Origin: Corbicula japonica
Taxonomy: Eukaryota > Mollusca > Bivalvia > Venerida > Cyrenidae
NCBI GenBank assembly: GCA_038501625.1
Contig: JAZAYU010000175.1
Location: forward strand, 888,001-952,000
Direction: 5' to 3'
Length of the DNA: 64,000 nucleotides
This document shows positions 10,714 through 21,035 of the stretch, in pieces (the stretch's first letter is position 1; every line of letters begins with the position of its first letter). The notes under the pieces were generated by a model. The model was not told where the DNA came from, ran no database searches, and worked only from the letters and a program-made list of their open reading frames with translations. A program made the translations under genes and the position numbers.

Positions 10714-12786
10714 ACCTGTTTTCCAACACAGCTGCATTCTCTTATCGATACAATGCAATTATTCAGATGGTTTGCGATTCGACAATAAGACGTTTAGTGA
10801 TAGTTTTCATTTTGAATCGGTCAAAGAACTAAGAATAAATTTTGTGAAAAAATAAAATAAGAAAAATGCACATGAAAATCTCTGGGAAAAGTGGCGTAAG
10901 ATGCATTCAAACTCACAGGTGAATTATTACGAAGTAGTAACTTACAAAAAAACTATTTATTTACCGTTTTATCCTTTTTAGTTTTGTTGTATTCATACAT
11001 TTGTTTACTCATATACTACACTGTAACATAATAACTGCACACATTATATAATACATGTAAATTTGTTTACTTTTTTATTTTTAACGAACAATAAATTATA
11101 ATTAATAACACTTGTTCGAGGTAGTTTCTTCCTTTAATTCATGTTTTGACCCTAGTTAATGAGGTGGATGCGCACAGATTTGGACATGTTTCACAAAGAA
11201 GGCATAATATATTAAACATATTTTGTTTTCAGCACATACCTGCATCTTTTTAAATCTGCCTTTCTTAATCATTTGTAACGTATAACCGAGCGGCTCACTT
11301 ATAAACTTTCTAATAACAGCCTCCAATGAAATTTCAACGTAGAGCTGACTGTATAAATGTTTCATGGTCTCCTTAGATCGACTTATTATAAACAGTTGAT
11401 AAAAAAATTATTGTTAAATTAATTAATATGAAAATGTTTGATCAACAATTATTTACAAACATGATATTCAGCTCTAGATTCCAAAATAAGAAAAATCTCT
11501 ACTTGAGCGACAATGAACTACATGTAGTACTACCTCCGGACGCTCAACTAAATGTTGTTCACCAACGTGTGACTTTTTCGTCCAACTTACTATCAACTTA
11601 TCAAGTGTTCGACGGCCACTTCTATAAACAATATTTTGTTTTTCATCCATTATCGACGAGAATTAACCGATCCCAATCTCCAGACCGCAACCCTGTAAAG
11701 AGGAATAGAAGCAATTGCAGGTAAGAAAGAAGCTTTGAAAATATTGAAGAAAATATAGTTCGTGACATATTGTTTGTTTTGTTTTGATTCAGTTTTTTTA
11801 TTCGGTAGTACGTTTGGCATACGATCTAGAATTAAATATTTCCTTTTTATGAACTATTTTATGTTTTGGTTTGGATAGTTGAAACGTAAAATGAAAGTCC
11901 GTGACGAATACAATTTGAAACTCTATGCAACATTATTTCTTAATTAACTATACATGTAAGTTGATGAAAAAGCGTTGATTTAAAAATATCAGATTCAGAG
12001 TTAAAATTTTGAGTTTAATTAAATTATGTAAGCAGTTCTAAGTCAAAATAGCTATACACAAGTATATTATACTTTTTTAAAAATAACAGTGATTTTTATT
12101 AAACAGAGCTTGAAGAGCAGTCAAATCCCAAGCATCTGATTTGATAAACAAAATTAAAGTCTCCATTTCAGCAGCCAATCAATGCTTGAGATTTAAGTCT
12201 GGTTTCCCTTCTATGTTTTATTGGGACAAAGCTGGATACACATATTCATCTTACCCGCCCTTTTACTTCTTTCCTTGTCCTTAATGCTGCGTTCGGAGGT
12301 TGTGTGTTATGAGTATGATGTTTTCAGAAGAGAACATGCACTTTGAAGTCATTTGGGTGATAAAAGTAATATTCGTTTATTAAATAACGTGTTGTTTTGT
12401 TACAGTTATTTATAGCCAAGACAGTAAAAAACGAAACAGCCATATTCGGAATAGTCAAATTTAGAACACACAGCCTTCTTACACAGTCAAAACACACAAT
12501 TACCTTACTGAGACAACAGCACCTAAAAGAATCATATGTTGTAACCTGTACGCCTTATCCCTAATTAAACTGTTAATTGCGTCGTATTATAAATTTATCG
12601 AAATGAATGTTTGCAACGGTAACCAAAAATGGTTCAAACGGCGTAGATTTACGACGTTTAAAAACGGAAAGCCAAGGTAGAGAGGAAAAATGAAAAAAGG
12701 TAAAAGTACTAAGTTATCAAGTTCTTCACTAACAGTTGGAAATAAAAACCCGATGGGTAACCTCTTTGGAATACACGCCCAGTAAA
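10714..12786. other. 3' flank of Ly6-like copy A
   Basis: No convincing protein gene. Candidate polyadenylation signal AATAAA is at about 11,090. Bases 11,156-11,725 are well conserved with 19,370-19,945 but the open frame at 11,428-11,724 is not kept there, so it is probably not protein-coding. Both copies end this block in an intact CAG|GTAAG donor-like site (after 11,720 and 19,942), which suggests a non-coding or leader exon. Confidence 0.5.
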
Positions 12787-13200
12787 CACTGCCTTCTTCA
12801 CCAAAAAGTGATGTTAAGAAACGGAGGCATGTTCACTTCCGTGCTGGAGGCATCATGCGATTTGTTGTCAACAAAGGTGAGAACAATGTGTTTAATTGCA
12901 ATAGTTCATCAGATATTACAAACTGGCTTGTCTACAACTTTTAAAATGCGAAAGAAACTTGCACATTTAAGTACCGTCCATCAAAATGTTTGATTCTGGG
13001 GCCTGTAATTGCTAATATAATAGACATTTTATCGGTGGATATATAAATAAATAAATATCGTCCCTTAATGGTCTCTGAAGAATACAGATATGGCTAACGC
13101 TCGCATTTAGCGAACTAAGCCCATATAAAGGGAAGTGCTGAAGGCATAGTGATGGTTCAGGCGGCATCGACGAGGTGCTGGAGCCAGAGCCATCGTGGTT
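12787..13200 (+). repeat. Left arm of a large inverted repeat
   Basis: This arm matches the reverse complement of 15,345-15,721. Shared segments include CCAAAAAGTGATGTTAAG, GGAGGCATG-TCACTTCCGTG, TGCGAAAGAAACTTGCACAT, GATTCTGGGGCCTGTAATTG and GAGGTGCTGGAGCC. The left arm carries about 110 extra bases around 13,050-13,160. The pair may be the long terminal inverted repeats of an element that now contains the zinc-finger remnant, or an inverted duplication. Confidence 0.75.
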
Positions 13201-14524
13201 TTTATATTCGATGTGCACTAATACGTGAATGCATAGATATAGAAATGGTTCATACAATATTAATTATAAATGAAAGAAGCTCAGACAGGGACGAATTGCA
13301 ACGGTAACCACATAAATCCGAACATTTTACAATCTACTTTAACTGGAACTTTAGCGTCTTTTATATTATCTTTCCATTCAATGAAGGCAATGAAGACAAA
13401 TTGAATTGTTGTCAAAATTGATGTCAAATAGTTAGAGTTGAACTTTAAAAAAAACCCAACAACTTATGCTAATATTTACATTTTTAACAAGCGATTCGTG
13501 TGCTGCTAACATTTAAAGCGTACATAAATCGAAGCTGATGATAAATTCATGTCGTTCTTACATTTAAACAGGAATCAATACAATGTAGTCTAGATTCCTG
13601 ATTTAAAGCGTCCATAAAGAGAAGCTGGTGATAAATTTTTGTCTTGCTTACATTTTAAGCGTAGATAAAACAAAACTGATGATCAACCGTTTGCATTTCA
13701 GTGTCAACTCGTTATACGATCCAACAGATAATGTTTTTATTGTAACAAATTTATCGAATATATTTTTATATTCAGCAACCACTTCTTCGACGCACAGGAA
13801 AGAGCTAAAGTTTACAAAGGAGGAAACTGTAAACACCTTTGCACAACATCGGGAAAACTACGTTGAGAACAACCTATAAGAAGTCAATACGGATATTAAA
13901 TAAACGGGCCAAGATTTTGCACTCAACAAAGCTTTTCAAAGGCATTATACCAGTGATACATAAATACATGTATAAACTATTGGCAAGTGGAGTAGATTTA
14001 ACCTGGACAGTGTTTTCATTTTCTTTCTAGACAGGAATGAAAATAAACGTGTAAAGATTTATTTAATGTACTTATTTTCTTGTGAAACTGAGATCATCAG
14101 AAAACATGACTATTTGATGGTCTACATGTTTACAACAATGTCAAACTAATAAATACATAACAAACTGGCATTGCACTTGATTAATAATTCATTGAAATCA
14201 TCTAGTTTTCCTAGAATACAGTATCGTATTGTAATAAAGTTACAAGAGCAGGCAAGATGCAAAGACTGACCAATATACTGCCAGAAAAAAAATCTATTTT
14301 GAATCATCGAAACAAACTATTTGGTCATAAAACATCAAGATCTACTCTCAATCCAGGGAATATATTTTTAAAGCAAAAAAAAGCATATCATTCATTGTAA
14401 TAAAATGATAGCGACCAATACATATGAACACAATAGTTTATTTTTGAAGTGTGACATTATAAAAATAATTGGTAACAACATTAAGCTTATTAGCAGTACT
14501 TTGTGAAATACTTGATGAAAGAGT
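13201..14524. other. No gene seen; weak short repeats
   Basis: AT-rich sequence with three imperfect copies of an AAAGCGT-CATAAA-GAAGCTGATGATAAATT-like motif near 13,513, 13,602 and 13,658. The open frames at 13,628-14,030 have no recognisable domain. Confidence 0.4.
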
Positions 14525-14909
14525 TCACAAAATTGAATCTTTGATGTTGAATATTTTCTGAAGTATACTGTTTAAGTGAGCGTTTGGACGAAAATGATTT
14601 GGACACCAATCGCAGTGTAAAGTTTTCTTCATCTGCATTCCACTGCACGACTTACGCATTTCCAAATTTCTGTGGAAAGCAAACGAACTATTACAATTTT
14701 TACATTTTATATTTATTACGATCGTGTTCCTTTCTAAGACGATCATGTAAATCTCTGATATTGTAAAATCTTTTCTCACAGATTGTACATTCGTGTCTTT
14801 TAGCTTGCACGTGAGCCCTTTGAGTATGGTTCTGCAGTACTGTAGTGGAGGCAAACCGTCTGTCAGATAGAACACAATGTATTGACTGCAGCCTTCTAAT
14901 GCTATACAT
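14525..14909 (-). pseudogene. C2H2 zinc-finger gene fragment, frameshifted
   Basis: On the minus strand one frame shows a degenerate finger (HCVLSDRRF then HTQRAH, the second Cys replaced by Ser), followed by a canonical finger CTICEKRFYNIRDLHDRLRKE with its final His. Near 14,700 the frame shifts by one base and further fingers continue in the other frame: CKNCNSSFAFHRNLEM and CDWCPNHFRPNAHL, both lacking good final histidines. This is a decayed fragment of a classical DNA- or RNA-binding C2H2 protein. It sits between the arms of the large inverted repeat at 12,787 and 15,721, so it may have been carried by an element. Confidence 0.75.
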
Positions 14910-14913
14910 AAAT

Positions 14914-15027
14914 ATACTAATAGTATTTTATAATCATTCGACTGTTGCTTATTTGTATTATATTCATTCAACTGTTGCTTATTTACAAATAAGCAACAGT
15001 TGAATGATTATAAAATACTATTAGTAT
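14914..15027. repeat. Palindrome of about 114 bp
   Basis: ATACTAATAGTATTTTATAA at the left end is mirrored by TTATAAAATACTATTAGTAT at the right end. The motif CAACTGTTGCTTATTT and its complement AAATAAGCAACAGTTG meet in the centre, with one extra partial copy on the left. It directly abuts the zinc-finger remnant. Confidence 0.8.
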
Positions 15028-15344
15028 ACATAGTATGTAAAATATGCAATAGTTATGCTACGTCAATTCTAAAATGCTTTAGAAGTAGCGGCATTTGAGA
15101 GTCATAAACATGCTCAGTTAAACGAAACTTGAAATAGTTAATAATTGTTGTGTTCAGTGGCTTTCAAGGATACCTTTGCATCTAATTTCATCTAATCGTT
15201 CCCTTTTATAAAACTCTGAATATACATGTATTTAATTAACCTTCTAATGTCTGATATTTTAAAGTTATAAAGGAATTCTTACGTAAAATTATACATGCTT
15301 GGAAATTTAAAAAAAAAACAAGAAAAGGAGAAGATAAAACGATT

Positions 15345-15721
15345 GCTATGGCTCCAGCACCTCGTCAATGCCGCCTGCACCATATTATTTATCCACTGAT
15401 AAAATGTCCATAGCAGCAATTACAGGCCCCAGAATCAAACATTTTGATGTACGATACTAAAATGTGCAAGTTTCTTTCGCATTGTAAAAGTTGTAGACAA
15501 GCCAGTTTGTAATATCTGACGGAACAATGTTGTCGAACATGTTGTTCAATCATATTAACATGGAATGACATTAGTTGATTTTTGAAATAAGAAATGTTTT
15601 CTTAACAATTGTAATAAAAAATGTACTCACCGTCGTTGACAAAAATTATCACGATGCCTCCAGCACGGAAGTGAGCATGCCTCCGTTACTTAACATCACT
15701 TTTTGGCGAAGGAGGCAGTTT
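15345..15721 (-). repeat. Right arm of the large inverted repeat
   Basis: Reverse complement of 12,787-13,200, with about 2.1 kb between the arms. See the left arm for shared blocks. Confidence 0.75.
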
Positions 15722-15724
15722 TTA

Positions 15725-15935
15725 CAGTGCTGAAACGATTTGCCACTCGGACTTAAAAAGGTTCTAGCGTACATCAACCTCTTACCTGCCCCAACAGGTT
15801 CTGCTTTAAACAAATAAGTATAAGTTGTCATGGTGAATTAGCTATCCCACCAATCAACTCGACAATGCTGATTGTATAAACACATAAACTTATTAAAGAC
15901 AAGGAGATAATACTTTTGTTAAGCAAAAGGTAAGT
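15725..15935 (+). repeat. Dispersed repeat family B, partial
   Basis: This contains GAAACGATTTGCCACT-GG-CTTAAAA, CAACAGGTTCTG, AAGTATAAGTTGTCATGG and the TAAGCAAA end, closely matching 7,675-7,890. Confidence 0.75.
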
Positions 15936-17449
15936 ACTCGAAAACCTTGCTTTGCCCAATTACTTTGAAGTAAAATCAGCAAAAATATTATGACAGGAAT
16001 AAAAGAAACAAAACGAGCTTCGCGTTTTTTACCAGATTTGCCTATATACCTCGATAAAATGTTTAGTCCCTGCAATCGCCAAGCAAACAAGGTTAACACG
16101 TGGACATGTCTGACAATGAATATAAATTACAAATATTTTATTCATATACTTATCTTTATTTTTTCATCTGCTCATCGTAACAATTAAATATATTTATATA
16201 ACAAATGTATTGCATAATATACACCTGCATATATACTATATGCAATGTAATTGGATAATATTACCCCATTTCAAGCGCAAAAAACCTACTTTTTTCATTA
16301 TTTAAAAACCCAATTTCATAGAATTGTGTTTATGTTGTAGTTCCATCTATTCATTCTCAACATTTTACGTGAACAATCATATTATTACGAGTCCGTTTAT
16401 ATTTCAAACACACCGTATGATGGTAAAATTACCTGTTGATAACATGTAAACTGATATTATATTGAATACATGCTTTATCTGTAAGATGCTGAGCTTTACT
16501 ACTATATGAAAATGAGATTTTATGAGAACGGAAATTTTTTATTGTGTTCAAAAGGTGCCACGTTGCTTGATGTATTCTGCAAATGAGGGCGGATAACCGT
16601 TTGATAATCTGGCCCTTTCAATCAAAAAGCCCAATTTAATCTCAATAAAATACGATTATGGGTTTCTCGGAATTTGAGTTCGACTACGTCCAATGCAAAA
16701 AATATTTTACAATTCTCCAGGAGTGGGTGTACCTAGTGCTCCATACTTTCTGCACTACGACTGTTCAACGCGAAGTCAATGCAGGTCACGAGGTTATCAA
16801 ACCCAATACTTAACCCATTAATGTCCAATTTTAGGGCACTTTTAAAAACTGGTCATTGTTCTTTTTTTAATTATTTTTATAGAGTTGCAAGCTGCAACTA
16901 CAAAGGCGTTGAAGAGTCTGAGCAAAATAATACAGTGCTTTTTCTGTTAGAAATTAAGAACAACAATACGACAATACATAAACTAAGTACTTAAAATTCT
17001 GCTGGTAAAATTTCCATGCTAGTTTTGTTTCAAAGTTGAAGCTGATATCTAATAGAGTTCAGTATGAAAGTGCATCAATATGATCTTGGACTGATGACTG
17101 AATATGTTCAATTGTTAACGCGTATTTACGTATTACATTTTAGTTATAATTAAGTTATTTAATAAAACTCGAATAACCACCTTTTCAGACCTATATCTGA
17201 ATTATAATGAAAAATTATATAGTTTTAAAATGAAACCAAACTGAATAGGCGGTAAAAAGTATTATTATTTTTGCTGTTGCTGTTGTTAAACTGTAAAAGA
17301 TTTTGAATATATATTATGCATATTTAAAAATAGCGATGAATACTTGTTTAATAAATGCTACTTTAATTTTAGAAACGTATTAAGACAGGAAAGTATGCAT
17401 TGAGTGAATAGAGACGATTATGTTCTATTGTTATATAGAACTGTTTATT
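15936..17449. other. Intergenic, no gene seen
   Basis: AT-rich spacer before duplicated unit B. No coding exon with signal-peptide character and a phase-1 donor could be recognised, although the first exon of Ly6-like copy B should lie somewhere upstream of 17,741. Confidence 0.4.
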
Positions 17450-17690
17450 TATTATTAATGTGACGGCCGTTTAAAAATCACACTGTACATTTACTCAGTG
17501 CTGTTATTAATTACGCCCTTTGAAGGCCGTTAATCATGATCATTATATTTGTATGAATAATGAATTGCGTTCACCCTTTTCTATGCGACGTGGATAGTAA
17601 TAAGAATTGCCATCATAAGCTCACGAACTGGTTCAATCAATCCAAGCCTGAAATATTTGAATGTTTGTTGTTTAAGATCATTTTATTAAT
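17450..17690 (+). repeat. Dispersed repeat family A
   Basis: This has the family blocks GTGACGGCCGT, CAGTGCTGTTATTAATTACG-CCTTTGAAGGCCGTT, GAATTGCGTTCACC, and CATAAGCTCACGAACTGG-TCAATCAA. It lies just upstream of exon 2 of Ly6-like copy B, as the equivalent remnant does at 9,475-9,600 for copy A. Confidence 0.75.
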
Positions 17691-17740
17691 TTTGCTGTGA
17701 CTGTTTTAAACATTAAGAATTTTCCTCATGTATTTTACAG

Positions 17741-18906
17741 ATGCTGAAGCAGTGCAGTGTTACTCGTGTACTTATTGCAGCGATCCGTTTTACGATTCAG
17801 ATGCTACCATTGTCGACTGCGCAAACTCCTGTTCGAAAAACAAAGTAGAAAACAGTAGGTATCTTTCTTAATATCCTTATTAAAGAGACTGATTTCTGTA
17901 ATGTCTTCTAAGACGTACAATAATATATCTCTAAGCAGGAAAAGGTGAATAATAGTCATATATATATATATATTATGAACATACAGTTATCCATTATTTT
18001 CTCTAAACATATTGGATATTTCTTACCCATTGCCCACATAATTGAAAATTTACCGCGGAATACATCTTAACAAGTAATGTCGTCTCGTCTACATAACTCT
18101 TTGAATGAGACGTTCTCAAATCATGTTAAACTTTCATTTTTGGAAACATGGCTAGGCGCTGTCGCCGTGACGGTGCGGGTTCGCTCCCAGCTAGAGACAC
18201 TATCATTTGTTTTTAATCATTTTGTAGCCATTAATTAGGTACCATAAATACAACAATAATATGCATCCTATATTTATTATGTAAATAATGTTGAAACATG
18301 CCTATTCAGCATTGCTTTACTACGCAGCTAAAAAAAGAGAGAATAATTTATAAAACATATTGACTAAAGAAGACACAACAAACAATTTACAAAAAAGAAC
18401 CTGATGGGGTACAGCCCTGGAACGGTCAGTTGCAATACAGTTTGTCACTTGGTGTTAAAACCAGGTTCTAGTGTGCAATAATTATTGTCAACCGAACAGG
18501 TTCTTAAATTTACAAACAAGTACAATTTCTCACTGTTGAATAAGGTCAAAAGGAACGTTAGGAAGGCAGTGTATTCGAATTTGTGATTGACAATCATACA
18601 TGTATTATTTACCAGCGATTACTCTGATATAAATTGCCAGTTCTTACCTGTAAATATATTTTCAAGAAGAGATTATTTTCAAGTGTTTTTTATATTGCAG
18701 ATGTAGCACATACTGTAACAAGAGGTTGCGGACCTTGTGCTTTAGATGGTTGCTCGAAACACAGTATGATGGATGTCGAAAAACATGTATGTTCATGCAC
18801 AACAGAGAGGTGTAATGCCGCCGAATCGTACATGTACACACCCGAGATGTTTAGGTTCGTCGTCGTGAGTGCATTCCTAGTAACAGCGCGAACCCTGTTC
18901 TTCTAA
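17741..18906 (+). CDS. Ly6/uPAR-domain protein, copy B (partial, 5' exon not found)
   Basis: Exons 17741-17854 (acceptor TATTTTACAG, donor GTAGGT) and 18701-18906 (acceptor TATATTGCAG, stop TAA) join in phase 1. The first exon has the same length (114 bp) as in copy A. The product shows VQCYSCTYCSD, VDCANSC, GCGPC, and the terminal CSCTTERCNAA followed by a tail with FRFVVVSAFLV, the likely GPI-anchor signal. Eleven cysteines are present, as in copy A. The last 30 residues are nearly identical to copy A while the middle loops differ, a pattern seen when binding fingers diverge between paralogues. No signal-peptide exon was recognised. A small secreted or membrane-anchored three-finger-fold protein is the best call; the ligand is unknown. 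Confidence 0.8.
18147..18212 (+). repeat. SINE head fragment
   Basis: Contains GCTAGGCGCTGTCGCCGTGA and GTGCGGGTTCGCTCCC (box B), identical in layout to the heads at 35,820 and 36,330. It sits in the intron of Ly6-like copy B and is absent from copy A. Confidence 0.8.
18385..18560 (+). repeat. Dispersed repeat family B, partial
   Basis: Contains GAACCTGATGGGGTACAG, ACGGTCAGTTGCAA, ACCAGGTTCTAG and AACAGGTTCTTA, matching 33,230-33,400. It lies in the intron of copy B. Confidence 0.75.
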
Positions 18907-20469
18907 ACCTGCTTTCCAACGCCACTGCATTCTCCCTATCGATACATTTTAATTCTTCAAATGGTTTGCAACAGGACAATTAGTTGTTAAGTGAAATAAA
19001 ATTTCATTTTGAATCCGTCAAGGTTACAGAACTTAGATTAAATTTTGTGAAAAAAAACCAACAAAAACAAACAATAAAAATGCACATCGCTAGATACCAG
19101 TTTGAAAAACTCTCGGAAAAGGGCATGCGAACTCATTAGTGAATTATTACGAAGTAATAACATACAGAAAAGTATTTACGGTTTTATCTTTTTTATTTTT
19201 GTTGTATTCATACATACATATACCTGTATACTACACTTTAACAAAAGAACTGCACAATGTATAATATATGCAAATTAATTTACTTTTGTATTTTTTAACA
19301 AAAATTAAATTATTATTAATAACAATTGTTCGAGGTAGATTTTTTCCTGTAATCCATTATTTGACCCTGGTAAATGAGGTGGAAGCGCACAAATTTGGAC
19401 TTGTTTGACGAAGAAGGCATAATACAAAGATATCTTGTTTTCAGCACATAGCTGTATCTGTTTTAATCTGCTTTTTATAACCGTTTGTAACGTGTAACCG
19501 AGCGGCTAACTTAAAAAAAACTAATTTATAACAGCTATCTAATAAAAGTATGAAATTTCAACGTAGAGCTGACTGTATATATTTTTCATGGTATCCTTTG
19601 ACCGACTGATAATAGATAGATGATAGACAAATGATTGTTAAATTAATTATATGAAATTGTTTGATCAACAATTATTTACAAACATGATCGTCATCTGCAT
19701 ATTCCAAAATAAAATAACTACTCTACTTGAGCGACAATAAACTAGTATAACCTCCGGACGCTCAACTTTATAACTGTTGTTCACCAACGTGTGACTTTCT
19801 TCGTCCAACTTACTATCAACTGTTTTAGTGTTCGATTGCCACTTCTATAAACAATATTTTTGTCTCATCCATTACCGACGAGGTTTAACCGATCCCAATG
19901 TCCAGATCGCAACCCGGTAAAGAGGAATGGCAGCAATTACAGGTAAGATGCGATTAAAAAAAACATTTGAATAAAAAAGTTTGGGATTATATTGTTTTGT
20001 TTCAGGTTTTTTTTAATTAAATAGTACTATTTTGGCAATATCCAGTTAAATATCTATTTTGTTTATGTATAAATTGTTTTGTTTAAATTGTTGAAACGTT
20101 AAACAAAAGTCCGCGACGAATACAATTTAAAACTCTATGCCACATTATTTCTTAATAAACTATTATGAGAGAAGTTGTTAAAAAGGCGTCGATATAAAAA
20201 TGCTCAGATTAAGAGTTAAGGGTTTGAGTTTATTTAACTATGTAAGCAGTTCTAAGTAAAAATAGTTTAAATTTAAGTTATAAGACTTTTGCCTGTTCAT
20301 TTATTGTAAATGTATATATATACACAATGTATATAACTTCTGACCACCGATTTAAAAACAACATCCGAAGATTATAAAACAGAGCTTGAAGAGCAGTCAA
20401 ATCCCAAGCATCTGATCTGATGAAACTAAATTAAATACAAGTCTCCATTTTAGATAATCACTGCATTGG
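18907..20469. other. 3' flank of Ly6-like copy B
   Basis: Non-coding and collinear with 10,714-12,180. It carries the conserved block 19,370-19,945 that ends in CAG|GTAAG, and the GCGACGAATACAATTT block near 20,115. Confidence 0.5.
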
Positions 20470-20695
20470 AAAGAGTGAATTATGCATATCAGGAATCGCC
20501 ACACTCACAAAACCCAGCCTCCCCAAAAAGCGGTAAGAAGAGATGAAAAGAGAGCATGTTGTTTAGTATGTCAAATTCAAATGAGACACGACAAATAATT
20601 AACGAAAAAAGAGAACCCTTTGGGAAACCGCCTTTAAACGGTCAGTGACAAAACAATTTGTTTGTCACTGGGGTTAAAAACCAGGTTCTATGGTT
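20470..20695 (+). repeat. Dispersed repeat family B
   Basis: Starts with ATGCATATCAGGAATCGCCA and contains GATGAAAAGAGAGCATGTT, GAGAACCC, AACGGTCAGTGACAAAACAA and ACCAGGTTCTA. Confidence 0.8.
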
Positions 20696-20734
20696 AACAA
20701 ACCTGAGATTAAAGTCTGGTCTCCTTTCTAGGTT

Positions 20735-21035
20735 TTTTACGTATGGGACATGGCTGGATACGCATCTTCATTTTACCCGCTCCCTTTTTACTTAAACATG
20801 CGTTTAGCTTTTTGTTTTATATGTTTTTGTGCTTTTGTATGCATCATTGTCAAGTTGAAGGATGGGTTGGAGTTATTTCACCAAGACAACTTGTTTTTTA
20901 TTCATATGAGAACCTGTTGGGTTAAGTGTGAAGTTGGTGCACCCTTGAACCTGGTTTAAATCCCAAGTGGAAATTGTTTTGCCACTGACCTTTCCAAGGC
21001 GGTAACCCAAAGGGGTCTCTTTTTTATTAATTGTT
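20735..21035 (-). repeat. Dispersed repeat family B, inverted neighbour
   Basis: Reverse orientation of the family: GAACCTGTTGGG-TAAGTGTGA, GGTGCACCCTTGAACCTGG and GCCACTGACCTTTCCAAGGC read as complements of the plus-strand copies. With 20,470-20,695 it forms an inverted pair. The frames at 20,743-20,959 are repeat-derived. Confidence 0.8.

Larger units (their letters stand above)
9475..12690 (+). repeat. Duplicated unit A (Ly6-like gene with flanks)
   Basis: The unit holds a family-A repeat end (9,475-9,600), two Ly6 exons, and 3' flanking blocks at 11,156-11,725, 11,815-12,000, 12,110-12,260 and 12,380-12,690. Each has a counterpart in the same order in unit B, and several do in unit C. 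Unit A alone has the TTAA MITE at 9,846-10,160. Confidence 0.75.

Noticed and set aside
11428..11724. 98-residue open frame after Ly6-like copy A
   Set aside because: The paralogous block at 19,650-19,945 has stops and indels in this frame, so the conservation is not at protein level.
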